Shown: positions 12,429 through 24,308 of the stretch, in pieces
How positions within the stretch are numbered: the first letter of the stretch is position 1
Layout of the letters: each line of letters begins with the position of its first letter
NCBI GenBank assembly: GCA_973895155.1
Contig: OZ316895.1
Span: 620,001-684,000 of the forward strand
Reading direction: 5' to 3'
Length of the DNA: 64,000 bases
From: Marsupella aquatica
Taxonomy: Eukaryota > Marchantiophyta
Notes under the pieces: generated by a model
The model's input: the letters and a program-made list of their open reading frames with translations, nothing else
What the model was told of the DNA's origin: nothing
The model's database searches: none
Made by a program: the position numbers and the translations under genes

Positions 12429-15400
12429 AAAAAGAGAAATTCAAGCCTTTGCCTGCGAACGATTCGCAAGTTTCTCAACACACAAGACAGTTGCCGGCTA
12501 CAACGGGATCCTCCCTCTTTACCGAGGCGCTCTCACAGTCACCAACTGGGCTGCAGACGAAAACGGCAATGGCTAGTAATTTCTCTGAGGATTCAATATC
12601 CTTAGCACCTGCCTCAGCTCAGCTACTCAATCCATCATCCAACCAGCCAATCATTCAAATCCGTCCCTCCTCTGTTCTGTTCGGACGTACGGACCAACAA
12701 CTGCAACAGCCTGCTGCGCCATCTGCATGAATTCTGATGAGGTCAATTCCGCAGCCTCCAGAGTCTAAAAAATCCAGCCTAAATTCCAAGGAAGAGTGGC
12801 CCAGCTAGTGGAAACGATGCGGGGGAGCATAGACCCATAAAACGTGGAAAATTATACAACAGAAGAAGGGGTGGAAATGAACGGGATCCATCTCAACCGA
12901 ACCATCTCTCGATACTGCAATCTATGCATACAAGAGAGGACTGTACAGCGAGAGGATGGAGAATGAAGCGACGAGAGCGAAAGAGAAGAATATGCTCAGA
13001 CAAATTGCAGAGGATGTACCATGAAGTCGCCCACTTCAAGCCTTCGAGAGGAGAGCAGTATCTAGCAGTGTCATTGAGGAGGAATGAACTGGTTCAACCA
13101 TCCTCATTCTCACCATTCCCAGCGCAAAATAGAATCCACTCCTGCCCCGTGCGTCAACGTGGCATCCTCCTCCTCCCCATCTCATTCCTGAAGTCGTCCA
13201 TTCGTTCATTATCTGTCGACGAGCTTTAATTTCAATCTCCTGCGAGAAACGTCTGTCTACCTCATGGGATATGCACGATCCAGAGAGACAAAGAGGATGA
13301 TTCAGCTGTTATTACACAGCTATAGTCATTATGTGCTACTGCTGCTGATCATAGGACCGCTAAATAACTGTGAGCTACTTACTTTCTGAAAACTGAAACG
13401 CCTTCTACATTGCTGGACAGTCTGCCGAATCTGCCCATTGACACTGCTTACTACTCACTCCACCTCTGGATGGACAACACTGTTTTTTGTGCTTGGATTC
13501 TGATCCAAATGGATCTTGCTCACTGGTCGAATGATTTCCCTGTCTGTTGTTACCCCTCACCAATTTGGCCCTTCTTGTATACCTTATGGAGAGGTCAACT
13601 GAATATATCTTCTCCCAAGGGCACGTGGGTTTGGTACCCCCCCTTACATAGGCCTCTATTAAACTTGGCATGAAGCTCTTTTGGTGAGTCAAGATTTGTG
13701 TCATTATCTTCTTTGTGTCACAAATAGCAGGCCCTACAGTTCCTCTGTCCAGTCAGATTCTATCCGATGGTCGAAAAGTGGGTGATGCTCTGATTTCTTT
13801 GGCCTTGTCTCGCTTTTGTAAATCACCCACTTGTTCTGTGTTATTTCTCACTTGTGAAGTGAAGTGTGGTTTTCAAAGTGGCTCACGCCTGTGCTTTGTG
13901 TCAAACTAGCAATTTACCTGTGTATGCACACAGGAAAGACTCCCATGCTTTGTATTTCCCATCAATATCATGCCCATATTTCCCATTACTCATAATGCTT
14001 ATGAGTAAGGAAGGGCATGGGAAATTAAGTATTAAGTTTTAATATCAAAATTTACTCTAATTTCCATAACTTAAAATATTCTGGTCTATGGTTTCACTCA
14101 GCGGAGTAGATTAGGAATGGTAGACTTTGATTACGGATTATAGTATAAATAGACTAGCCTAATGTTTGTGCACTGCATAGTATTATCGATAGTAAATGAT
14201 GCTGAACAAAAGTATTGTCGAGCATACATGAGATGGCCAGGCAACCGGACATTGCGGGGAGTTGGCAAGTCGGCGTGGCGACTGGATTTCAAAGAATGTT
14301 CAAGTTTTAGGGAGACTGACCAGCTAGGCTTTGTAAGGGTGGCCACCTTTAGGTCCATCTATTGGTTAGGAAAAGTTGTGACCATAATCAAACAACCAGG
14401 GAGGCTTTGTCACTAGTAATGAGAGAGCGGGATGACATATTATAGTCTTTAGTGGGCAGATGAAACAATCGTATGAAGCTAGACGTGTTACATTCTGTGT
14501 CTCTTGTATCTCTTGGTTTTGCTTGCTCAAAAGAAAATCTTGCATGGGATGGTTTTCTCTAGCTCTCTCAGTGCTCTGATGCTCTCAATTCAAAACACAA
14601 ATAGTAAGACTATTATAGGACTTTCATCACTGTCCTCAAAGGGCTGGCTTTGCCCCAGCTTCCACATCAAAACTCCCTTATCCAATGCATTTTTTGACAA
14701 CTGGAAGCCTGCAGCAACTAAAATTGTCTTTCCCCATGATACCAATTGAAATATAGGTGCCTCGTCTGAAATATAGACAGTAGGGGAAACACTGTATACA
14801 CTTATAGAAGTTTAGGGCTATGAATTTAGGGCAGCAAGTGTTGAAGCACATCTATATGGCTAATTAGGCAAGGCCACAACTTCTGGCCAAAATTATGATG
14901 AGGCTCATTCCTGGTCAAGGTGCTCGTTCTCTCATTCTCTTGTTCATTCGTCGTGCTACTGGTTTTTTTCACTGAGTGTTGCCCGGTGCTCTATACTCTT
15001 TTGACAGCTTGGTGCTCTAAGTTGTTTCTTATATTTTAGAGTGTTTATTACCCCACAAGTTGTGTGTGATATGGTACCCCCCCTAAGAGTGAGACGCCCA
15101 AGATCCTCTCAAGAGATCATGGCATACTCAAGTGGGCTAGCCTTGGTGTTGCGCTCAAGGCTGCACTGATTGGTATTTCAGCCTTGACTGTGCTCATGGT
15201 GCTGTCAGTTTGGTGTTTGTGTTGAGAGACTGAACTGCACTCTCTACAATTGATGTTGTAAACTGTGAGGAACCTCAACAATTGTCACTGCAATTTGACC
15301 AATAGGTTACAATCCAATACTTGGATTCAAAATTTGAAGCTACAATAGCCCAGCTCATTCCACTCAATATAGTTCAACATGTTGAACTGAGCTACAATAG

Positions 15401-15455
15401 CCCAGCTCATTCTCACTTTTTCCACATTCCACTCATTAAGGTGCCAGTCTGCTTT

Positions 15456-15888
15456 GCGAGTTGGAATAAAAATTACTAGTAATAGTGAAAATTGGATTCC
15501 ATAGGTAAGTGGTAATTCTTGAAGGGGCAGTTGTGATTTAAGGCATTCGGCTCGGTCTCTGGGTGGACAATCCTGTTCAATTCCCTGACAGAGTTTTGAG
15601 GAACTCTTACCATGATGCATGCAGGACGAGTAGCAGGGAAGCAAAATAATCTGTTGTAATATGTGAAAGTCCTCTCGTGGCTCTTGCATTAAGCGGAAAG
15701 CCACAACAAGGATTCCAGAACTCACAAAGTTCAACCCATAGCAATTTGGGATAAAAATTACTATTAATAGTGAAATTTGGATTCCACAGGTAACTGGTAA
15801 TTCTTGAAGGGGCAGCTATGGTTTAAGACACTCAACTTGGTCTCTGGGTCAACAATCCTGTTCAGTTCTCTGACAGAGTTTTGAGGAA
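15456..15888. repeat. Direct duplication of a ~150-bp block
   Basis: Blocks 15456-15605 and 15739-15888 share AATAAAAATTACTA, AATAGTGAAA, TTGGATTCCA, GGTAATTCTTGAAGGGGCAG, GGTCTCTGGGT and CTGACAGAGTTTTGAGGAA in the same order. They lie about 285 bp apart and differ by perhaps 15 percent. Origin unknown; it could be a remnant of a tandemly arranged element. Confidence 0.8.
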
Positions 15889-16030
15889 GTCAAGCTTGAA
15901 GATAAGTGGTTGGGTCTCTTAAGGATAGAACCACCTCCCCCCCCCCCCCCACTGCCCCCCAAATAGAAAAATAGCCAACACAGCTGTACCCAAAAAGCCA
16001 TTTCAATAGGCTATATGTTGGAAACATATA

Positions 16031-16101
16031 GGAAATATTTCTTACACAATGTTTTTCAATAGGCTATATGTTGGAAAAACATTGTGTAAGAAAACATTTC
16101 C
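16031..16101. repeat. Inverted repeat able to form a ~26-bp hairpin
   Basis: The left arm 16031-16056 (GGAAATATTTCTTACACAAT...) pairs with the right arm 16075-16101 (...ATTGTGTAAGAAAACATTTCC), leaving an 18-base loop. The loop sequence CAATAGGCTATATGTTGG also occurs just upstream of the left arm (about 16005). This suggests a small fold-back rearrangement rather than a regulatory RNA. Confidence 0.75.
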
Positions 16102-16755
16102 TGCCATTGCTGGGATTTGGGTTAAATATACACTTGCATTGTCCTGAAAAGGGGAACAAAAACAAAGAAGAACATAAGGTTTTTTTCCATTAAAAAGGGG
16201 TATGAAAGTCATTCTTTAGGGCAATTTTTCTGATAAATGTCTTACGGTAGGAAAATGATGGTTTTGGGTTATGCAATATTAAAATTGAGAGAAAAATATT
16301 ACCATGATTTACTTAGCAATGTAGGAAATTTATATACATTTACTATTTAGAACTTACCCTAAAGGATTATCACCACCCTATTTTAAGGATTTTCACCCCT
16401 TCTGCTGAAACTAACTTCCTTCAGCCTTTTTTGCCCCTTTGAGTAAAACATATGTATGGTTAAGGGTGAAAACAAGATGACAAATTACTAGAAATGGTGG
16501 AAAGCAATTGAGACAAAAAGTGATGGGGAATTCTGAAGTAAATCGCTTTTTTGGAAATCGTGGTAACTCGCTGGTAATATTGTTACAAAATTCCACAATA
16601 GCTCTTTCAAAAATAAAAAGCTTACATGCAAGCTTACATGCATTTAGGCCAAATTCAAGGAATGGCAAATTTTTCTTATTTATGCAACTGCGGACAGTCG
16701 GAAACTTTTGGCACCCTCCCCCTCTTTCCATGAGACTTTAAACCCCAGGCTTTAA

Positions 16756-17098
16756 TGTCGAGCATAGAGGACAATCGCAACGGTAAGCACATGACACATC
16801 CAACGATCAAGTAGTCGACACAAGAGATACGTGGTTCATCTCCTCGAGGCTACGTCCACGAGAACACACAAGAGAGTTTTACTGAACTCTAAGCCCGTCG
16901 GCTAAACCAAGTCTCCACAGTGTAAGCTCTCCTCATCTCTCAAGTGGCTCTGTAACAATGAGCCTAAGTTCCACTTATTCAAGCAAACACCGCTTGGCAT
17001 ATAGTGTACATCCTAGTTAACCTAACCACGTCTCCAACTATAGTTAGTCTAAATACGGTTACATGTCGTAACCCTAAACCTTGAGTAAATACCTAACA
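16756..17098 (-). mobile_element. Solo LTR of the copia family (copy A), TSD TTTAA
   Basis: This 343-bp segment matches the LTR of the full element at 18233-24693 over most of its length: GAGCATAGA near the left edge, GATACGTGGTTCA, GAACACACAAGAGAG, CAGTGTAAGCTCTC and AACAATGAGCC, ending in CTAACA. It starts TGTCGAGC and has diverged more than the full element's LTRs, especially in its right half, which lacks the GTTGTACC repeats. The 5-bp direct duplication TTTAA at 16751-16755 and 17099-17103 flanks it exactly. No internal region remains, as expected after recombination between two LTRs. Confidence 0.9.
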
Positions 17099-17499
17099 TT
17101 TAAACCTAACTCTTTTTTTATTAAATAAATCCAAGCACACATTTCTCAAGTAAAGAAGTTGAACCCTAAACTGTCCAAAGAACTGGATAACCTTGGCAAA
17201 GTAGATTACACACCACCTTGTTTCTTTCCGTTTCTTTTCAATTTCCTTCTAATCTCAGGAAGACTTACATGAAGTAGAAAATGGTTCTACACACCCTCTC
17301 CAAGAAAACAACCTAGAGTCAAATGAGCACAATACACAGAAGCCCAGAGCACAACACTCGAGGGAAACCATAACATTTCATAGATTGGTCACATCCATTG
17401 TTACTTGAGTTGCCTTCAAACCCATATTTTGTGACACCCGGTTGCAATTATCCGAGATTGTTGGAAGTCCACAAATCCAACTTTCTGGTCAAGTTTTAT

Positions 17500-17709
17500 T
17501 TATTTTCCTGGAAAGCCAAAAGTAGACCCATCCAACATAGGATAGACGTTCTACTTTGGAGTATGCAACACTGTAGGGTAGTCCGCAAGGGGGAACCGAC
17601 GATACCCAAGGATCCGACAGGGACCCAGACCAGGAGGGAGAGAGGAGCTAGGGGCTGAGGAGAAACCAGGACTCCCACCACTACACCCCACCAACACATA
17701 CACACACAT
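17500..17709. repeat. Dispersed repeat fragment leading into a SINE body
   Basis: It shares GAAAGCCAAAAGT, CCCATCCAA and CTACTTTGGAGTA with 6590-6760, and GACCCAGACCAGGAGGGAGA with about 7156. It then continues with GAAACCAGGACTCCCACCAC, a string also present at about 53600 beside the SINE copy there. The segment is cut at 17709 by solo LTR copy B. Confidence 0.65.
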
Positions 17710-18053
17710 TGTTGAGCATAGACGACATTCGTAACGGCAAGCCCATGAACCATCCAACACACAATAGTCGACACAGAGAGATACGTGGTTCACCTCCACA
17801 TGAGGCTACTTCCACGGGAACACACAAGAGCTTTACTGCACTCTAGGCCGACCGGCCATACCAAGCATCCACAGCACAAGCTCTCCCTATCTCTCAACTA
17901 GCTCCGTAACAATGAGCCTAAGTTCCACCAGGGTCTGGCATCAGCCCTGGCTATATGCACAATAGCACTACCGTTAACATTAGCTAAGTCCTAACCCGAG
18001 TTAGACTAACTGTGGTTAGCTCAAGAGTCACAAGACTAGAGCAATATCTAACA
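17710..18053 (-). mobile_element. Solo LTR of the copia family (copy B), TSD CACAT
   Basis: A 344-bp LTR that begins TGTTGAGCATAGACGAC on the plus strand and ends CTAACA. It matches the full element's LTR in its left half (CGGCAAGCCCATGAACCATC, GATACGTGGTTCACCTCC, AGCTCTCCCTATCTCTCAA). The duplication CACAT at 17705-17709 and 18054-18058 is perfect. The insertion splits a SINE body, whose CACACACAT and ACATACCCTC parts lie on either side. Confidence 0.9.
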
Positions 18054-18124
18054 CACATACCCTCCACACGGAAGGGGTGTGGAGGGGGCATTGAACCTAG
18101 CACCTCTCAATTCTAGGCTCATCC
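18054..18124 (-). mobile_element. Truncated tRNA-derived SINE copy
   Basis: This is the part of a SINE lying beyond solo LTR B. On the minus strand it carries a B-box-like GGTTCAATGCC near 18089-18099, followed by the inverted CCTCCACAC/GTGTGGAGG stem seen in the other copies. It stops at CATCCCCC, just before the A box would be expected, and runs directly into the next SINE unit. This copy therefore lacks an A box. Confidence 0.6.
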
Positions 18125-18232
18125 CCCACTACTACACCCCACCCACACATACACACACATACCCTCTACACCCCTTGCGTGTGGAGAGGGATTGAACCTG
18201 GCACCTCTTGGTTCTAGGCTCATCCCCTGGCC
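18125..18232 (-). mobile_element. tRNA-derived SINE, B-box part (split by the copia insertion)
   Basis: Read on the minus strand this holds a pol III B box GGTTCAATCCC (18188-18198), then the CTCCACACGC stem and a TGTGTGTATGTGTG stretch. The A-box half of the same SINE lies on the other side of the copia element at 24694-24718. The copia target duplication TGGCC (18228-18232 and 24694-24698) marks where the SINE was cut, so the two halves were contiguous before insertion. Confidence 0.8.
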
Positions 18233-18653
18233 TGTTGAGCATAGACGACGATCGCAACGGCAAGCCCATGAACCATCCAACGCACAATAGTCGACACAAG
18301 AGATACGTGGTTCACCTCCTTGAGGCTACGTCCACGGGAACACACAAGAGAGCTTTACTGAACTCTAAGCCCGTCGGCTATACCGAGTCTCCACAGTGTA
18401 AGCTCTCCCTATCTCTCAAGTGGCTCCATAACAATGAGCCTTGGTTCTACCTCTCCAAGCACACATGCCTCTTATGATATAGTGTGCAACTTAGTTGTAC
18501 CTAACCACATAGTTGTACCTAATCACGTAGTTGTACCTAACCACATAGTTGTACCTAATCACGTAGTTGTACCTAACCACGTAGTTGTACCAACCCACGT
18601 TGTTGTACCAACCACGTCATACCTAACCTAGACGTAAGAGTAAATACCCAACA
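18233..18653 (-). repeat. 3' LTR of the copia element (421 bp)
   Basis: Starts TGTTGAGCATAG and ends ACCCAACA on the plus strand (TG...CA in element orientation). It contains an internal array of seven ~18-bp units of the type GTTGTACCTAACCACATA (about 18494-18618). The array is two units, 36 bp, longer than in the partner LTR at 24309-24693, which accounts for the whole length difference between the two. Confidence 0.96.
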
Positions 18654-18664
18654 ATCTTCCCCTT
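18654..18664 (-). promoter_or_regulatory. Polypurine tract of the copia element
   Basis: On the minus strand AAGGGGAAGAT immediately precedes the 3' LTR start (TGTTGGGTATTT). This is the position and composition expected for the plus-strand primer of an LTR retrotransposon. Confidence 0.8.
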
Positions 18665-18887
18665 GACTCTGGTCTAGGGGAGAGTAATACTGCCAATGTA
18701 TATGATCCCTCAGCGGGAAGTTCTGGACAGAAACCAAACCGGTTTCCCTCTCTAACTAGAGCAAACCAGAACTAAGCCGTAGCCTAATACATAGGAATGA
18801 GGAAGAGCATATATCAGTAATTACAATGAATGTTTAAGAAAACTCTACTTGTGATGCAATTGCAAAACCTGCAATACGTCACGGTGT

Positions 18888-21800
18888 CTAGAGAAACTCT
18901 CCAAAGGAATCACTTTGGTAAAATGCGTCAGCCGGGTTGAGTTTACCATCAATCTTGACTAGCTCAAACAAATTATCAGACACAGCCTGCCTGATAAAAT
19001 GGTACCTGACGTCAATGTGCTTCACTCTGCTGTCCATCACCTGGTTCACAGCAAGGTGGAGCGCACTTTGACTATCACAATGGAGCTTCACATTCCCCTG
19101 TGGCAATCCCATTTCAGTGATAAGTCTATCCAACCAAATCGCTTCCTTTGCTGCTTCCGCAGCTGCAACATACTCCGCTTCTGTAGTAGACTGAGCAATA
19201 CACTTCTGCAAAGTAGACCTCCAACTTATGCATCCACCGCCAAGTGTGAACACGTATCCTGTTGTTGATCTCCTTCGGTCTAAATCTTGTCCATAGTCAG
19301 AATCTACATAGCCAATCAATGATCTAGCATTCTTTGCATTCGCATCAAATAAAAGACCATGATCCACGGTACCCTTCAAGTACCTGATAATCCACTTCAC
19401 TGCTTCCCAGTGTACCTTCCCTGGATTCGACATGTACCTACTCACCTTGCCCATAGCCATGGCAAGATCAGGTCTAGTGCAAGTCATCAAATACATGAGA
19501 CTCCCCACTGCCTTGTCATATGGAACCTTTGACATCAACCCCTTCTCTGTGTCATCCGTAGGACAGAACGCTGATGATAACTTGAAGTGTGGAGCCAACG
19601 GGGTACTTACTGGCTTGCTATTCTCCATGTTGAACCTTGCAATTACCTTCCTCGCATAACTGCTCTGCGTCAACCATAGCTTGCCAGCCTCCAAGTCCCT
19701 AGTGATCTCCATACCCAAAATCCTCTTAGCTGGCCCTAAGTCCTTCATCTTAAACTCTGCACTAAGCAGTGCCTTGAGCTTAACAATCTCAGACCTATCC
19801 TTGGCTGCAATTAGCATGTCATCCACATAAAGTACTAAAACAATGAACCCAAAGACAACATTCTTCACCGGTTTCAAATACACACAAGGGTCAAATACAC
19901 TTCTGTGAAAACCTTGTGACCGAATCCAATCGTCAAACCGCTTGTTCCACTGTCTTGGTGACTGCTTCAACCCATACAAGGATTTCAGCAATCTGCAAAC
20001 CAATTCCTCCTGTCCTCTCTTCACAAAACCTAGCGGTTGTCTCATGAAGATCACCTCTTCCAATGTGCCATAGAGGAAAGCTGTGACAACATCCATCTGA
20101 TCTAGGAGCAGACCAAACATTACAACAAGTACACACAATAGTCGTATTGTAGAGTACTTAGCAACTGGTAAGAAGACCTCATTGTAATCCACACCTTTCT
20201 CTTGTGTGAATCCCTTTGCTACCAATCTAGCCTTGTAGACCTTCGATCCACCTCCTATGGAATTATCCTTCAGCTTGTAAATCCACTTGCTGTCCACCAC
20301 TTGCTGACCCTTAGGCAGCTTAACAAGCTCCCAAGTTTTGTTGTCCTTTAGTGACTGCATCTCCGTTTGCATTGCTGCAGTCCACTTCTGCTTCTCTTTT
20401 GAAGCACTTGCCTCATGAAATGAAGAAGGTTCTCCTTCTTCCAAAATTAACGCATCACCCTCATCATCAGCTGTAAAATCATCCTCTTGCAGTTGAGATG
20501 AATCAACCCACTGTCCATACCTTGATGGAGCGCGTACAGTGCGACCAGATGTTCTTCTAGCCGATGACTCCGGTTGATCTGCGTGTGCTGGTACAATTTG
20601 AAGCTCAACAGCATCCACTTGTTGCTCACCAGCATCAACAAACTCCTCTGGTTCCTCTGGCATAGGAACCAGCTCCATAATTGGAGCAACTCCTTCTCTC
20701 CGGTCATGCACCTCATAACCAATCTCCCCCTCAACGAGATCCGGGATAGGAGATTTTCCTTTGTCAGTACGGGAGACCTGAGTATTCTCCCCCTCCTTCA
20801 ATAATCTGGATTCATTGAAGGAAACATCCCTACTGACAACGAGCTTACAGGCAATAGGATCCCATAGCCTATAGGCTTTCACACCACTCTGGTACCCAAG
20901 AAAAACACATTTCCTGGAGGTAGGATCCAACTTGGTCCTATTCTGCTTTGGTGTGAGAGCATATGCATCACTTCCAAAAATTACCAAGCCATGATAGTCT
21001 GCTTGCCGCTTATAGCGCATCTCAAACGGCGTTTTGAAATTGATAGCACTAGAAGGAGAAAGATTTACCAAATAAGCTGCGGTATTGACAGCTTCTGCCC
21101 AAAATTCTTGTGGTAAACCTGATTGGCTCAACATACTCCGTGACCGCTCCAACAGTGTCCGATTGAGCCTCTCAGCGACACCATTCTGCTGCGGAGTATA
21201 AACTGTGGTGAGATGGCGAGTTATCCCCTGTTCTGAACAGTACTCTTCAAATTCCATTGAAGTGTACTCCCCGCCGTTGTCTGACCTCAGACTCTTCACC
21301 CTTGTATCCAAACACTTGATCGTGTTTCCAGTCTGATTCTCCACCTGGGCCTTCCACTTCTTAAAAATGGACAAGACATCAGACTTATGCGTCATGAAAT
21401 AAATCCACACAAATCTTGAGTAATCATCAATAAATGATACATAGTACAACTTTCCAGAGTGTGAGGGAGTCGGGGATGGACCCCACACGTCACTATGTAT
21501 GTACTCAAGAACCGCTTTGGAACGATGAGTTCCAACACCAAAAGCACGATGATGCTGCTTTCCAAGAATGCAATGCTCACAAAACTCTAATTTACAAGAT
21601 TGCAAATCAGAAATGAGTCCATTCTTCCGTAAGATAGCCAAACCCTTCTCACTCATGTGGTCTAGCCGTGAATGCCACAGTTGAGTCATCTCCTCGTGAG
21701 ACTTGGTTACATTGGCCTCTCCACATACAGTATTGCCCTGTAACACATACAAATTCTTTTGTCTACTCCCCTTCAAAATCACTGTCTCTCCCGACCTGAC

Positions 21801-23153
21801 TTGAAGTTCACCATCAATAACGCTCCATTGATGACCATTTGAATCCAACACACCGAGTGAAATCAGATTCTTACGCATGCCAGGTACATACCTGACTCCG
21901 GACACTGTGCGCACAGCGCCATCAAACATTTGAATCTTCACAGACCCAATTCCCTCAATTTGACAGGAGTGATCATTTCCCATCAGAACTGAACCGTTTG
22001 AAACAGAGTAAGAACTGAAAAACTCACGAATGTAACAAATATGAAAAGAGCAAGCACAATCAAGAATCCACACATCATCTGCTCTCCTAGATGACGTGCA
22101 CAGGGCATACCCCCGGCTTCATAAAACATACTCATCATTGAGTAAATCAGCTTCTCCATCAGCCCTAGCCACATTTGCCGATGAAGTTTCCGCTGCCTTT
22201 CCCTTACAGTCTCGCTTGAAGTGTCCAACTTGGTTGCACTTCCAACATGTCACCTGCCTCCTCTGAGGGGATTTACCCTTGGACTTAGATCTGGATTTAG
22301 ATCTAAACTGGGTTCTACGGTCCCCAGTTGGTCGCTGCATACTCCTCCCACGGTTAACATTGAGGGCAGCACCAGATGATGAAGGCTGTGACGTGATGTG
22401 CATCTTCTGCTAAAGATCATCACTAAGCAGAGAACTTACCACGTCATTGTATGAAATGGTATCCCTATCACGATGCAACAACACTCGTGATAGGGACTGG
22501 TAAGATGGAGGCAATGAACTAAGAAGCTGCAGAGCCTTCGTCTCATCATTCAAAGTCTCCCCAAGGTTTTCCAAGTCAACGACCATGTCGTTGAAAGCAT
22601 CCACATGGTCTTGCAACTTCGTACCAGATTCCTTCATCCTGAAACTCATCAGTTTGTAGGAAGTGTAGAGCCGGTTCGACAACTCCTTGCGGTGATACTT
22701 GCTCTGCAATTCCGCAAACAAGGACATGCAATCCTTATGTGCACCTAACTGCTTGATGATGGGAGGCATGAGATAGAGTGTAACACACCACACTCCCTGC
22801 TCCTGCATGCGGTCCCATTGTTTCTCATCAACATCGTCTTCACGAGGGCTCAGCAGTTGGCCCATCCCTGACGCATAAAGCACTCCCTTCACCTGCTTCT
22901 CCCATAGCAAGTAGTCAGAGCGCCCATCATACTTTGTCACTTCATACTTGGGTCCCCCAAGCTTGAAAGTCCCCATCTTCTTCTTTACCGTGAGCTCCGG
23001 TAGTAGTACTGCTTCCTCCACCACACGCCGCACCGGTGATGGTATCGGTGTCACGTGCTCTTCCTCCTGCTCCTCTCTCTGCCCCTGAAACCTCCGCGGT
23101 GATCCTCGTGCTTCAAGTTCCACGTCTTCGAAAAACTCCTCCGAATCACTCAT
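18888..23153 (-). pseudogene. Copia gag-pol polyprotein with two in-frame nonsense codons
   Basis: One frame runs from ATG at 23153 to a stop at 18888. Gag (from MSDSEEFFEDVELEARG) ends early at TAG 22410-22412, in the linker before the zinc knuckle CWKCNQVGHFKRDC (CX2CX4HX4C). A second stop, TGA 22119-22121, follows NDEYVL. Downstream are the protease region, where the usual DSGA motif reads DCAC; the integrase core with HSDVWGP, LRSDNGGEY and QQNGVAERLNRT (DDE residues present); reverse transcriptase with YVDDMLIA; and RNase H with YVDSDY and STTEAEYVA. The pol part is otherwise open for over 1000 codons. The nonsense codons and altered protease motif argue against an active polyprotein. 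The element could still be moved in trans by relatives. Readthrough of the first stop is possible but unproven. Confidence 0.93.
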
Positions 23154-24294
23154 ATGAGAAAGTCACAAAAAATGTTGTTTTTCACAACTTCTCAAAAAAC
23201 TCGAAACTCAACACCGCCGCGTAGCCCACAAAGCTAGGAGTCCAATACTGAAAACCAAAATCAAAATCAAAATTTGACGGAAAAGTTATTCAAATTTCGG
23301 TCGAGGTGGGTAAAACCTTGGGAAACTCCCCCGTTTTGACCACCTCAGGGAATAACCGAAATACCAAGTACAACCCATTGTCGGAATTGCGATGTGATTG
23401 GTGCGCTGCATTGCCAACTTCAATGGCTACGACCTCGCCGAAAAATAACCAAAAAAGTTACCGTTCGGCAAGATGAAATCTTTGTCGGACGGTCAAAAAA
23501 TAGCTCTCTGGTTTTTTGGAATATTCTATGACCCTTGTACAGGCCCTGTGGGAATTTTGGAAGAACAATCGAGGGGCTGACATGTGTCCTCGAACCCCCA
23601 AAACCCCCTACCACCCTTCGTCGTCGAAATCTGGTCGCGCGCGCAGAAAATACACACGGCAGAATGTACCCCTCGACACCAAACGCAAGATATCTCACTC
23701 GGGTTTTGACGAAATCAAGATCCGATTTCAGATTTGGAAACTAGACTCCGAGGCGATGAAGATCGATATAAGAAGCACCCAAAACGAGGAAAGAACGAGG
23801 GAGAAAAAAATTGGTAAAGATGACAGATTTCTCTCAATTGCCATAGCCAATTTCGAATCAGTTTTTCAAAGAGAAAAAAATGGTACCTTGTCAACAACGA
23901 ATGTTGATCAATTGCACTTGGTGCCGTCACCAAGTCCAACAAGGTAATTGATTTTGCTTAGCCTTCCTCTTTGCATCAAAGAGCCAATCCCGGACTCAAA
24001 AACAATCGTCTTGCCTCAATCTCTCCGTTGAGTCAAAACACTTGACGCTTCTCCCTCCGAGTCGATTGCCAACTTTCTTCACAAAATCCAGAACGACGAA
24101 AACTTAGATCTCTCTGCACCACGAGCTCCGTTCAACGATTTCTTCACACCGTTAGAAAGCTCTTGCCCTGATCTATCCGTTGAGCCCATAAACTCCAAGT
24201 TCCATGCGATGGAACTCTGGAAAATCCACCAACACTCAACGCTGGAAAAACCGTCATGAAATCCCGTCACGAACACACGTCACCTCCCAAGCAT
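23154..24294 (-). other. Untranslated leader of the copia element
   Basis: This stretch between the primer-binding site and the gag start codon has no long frame on the element's coding strand. Plus-strand frames in it (for example at 23516-23947) are antisense and show no homology. It would hold the packaging and dimerisation signals of the element. Confidence 0.7.
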
Positions 24295-24306
24295 GCTCTG
24301 ATACCA
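24295..24306 (-). promoter_or_regulatory. Primer-binding site (initiator Met-tRNA)
   Basis: Minus-strand TGGTATCAGAGC lies two bases inside the 5' LTR. It is the common plant copia primer-binding site, complementary to the 3' end of initiator Met-tRNA. Confidence 0.95.
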
Positions 24307-24308
24307 AT

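Larger units (their letters stand above)
12429..16755. other. Long spacer upstream of the GPDH gene, no gene recognised
   Basis: About 12430-12730 should contain the dehydrogenase promoter and 5' untranslated region; no clear TATA box was seen. The rest is AT-rich and holds no frame with recognisable homology on either strand. Visible structure is limited to a direct duplication (15456-15888), a run of C around 15940-15955 and a hairpin at 16031-16101. The short frames around 13400-14750 have no family motifs and are judged spurious. Confidence 0.5.
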
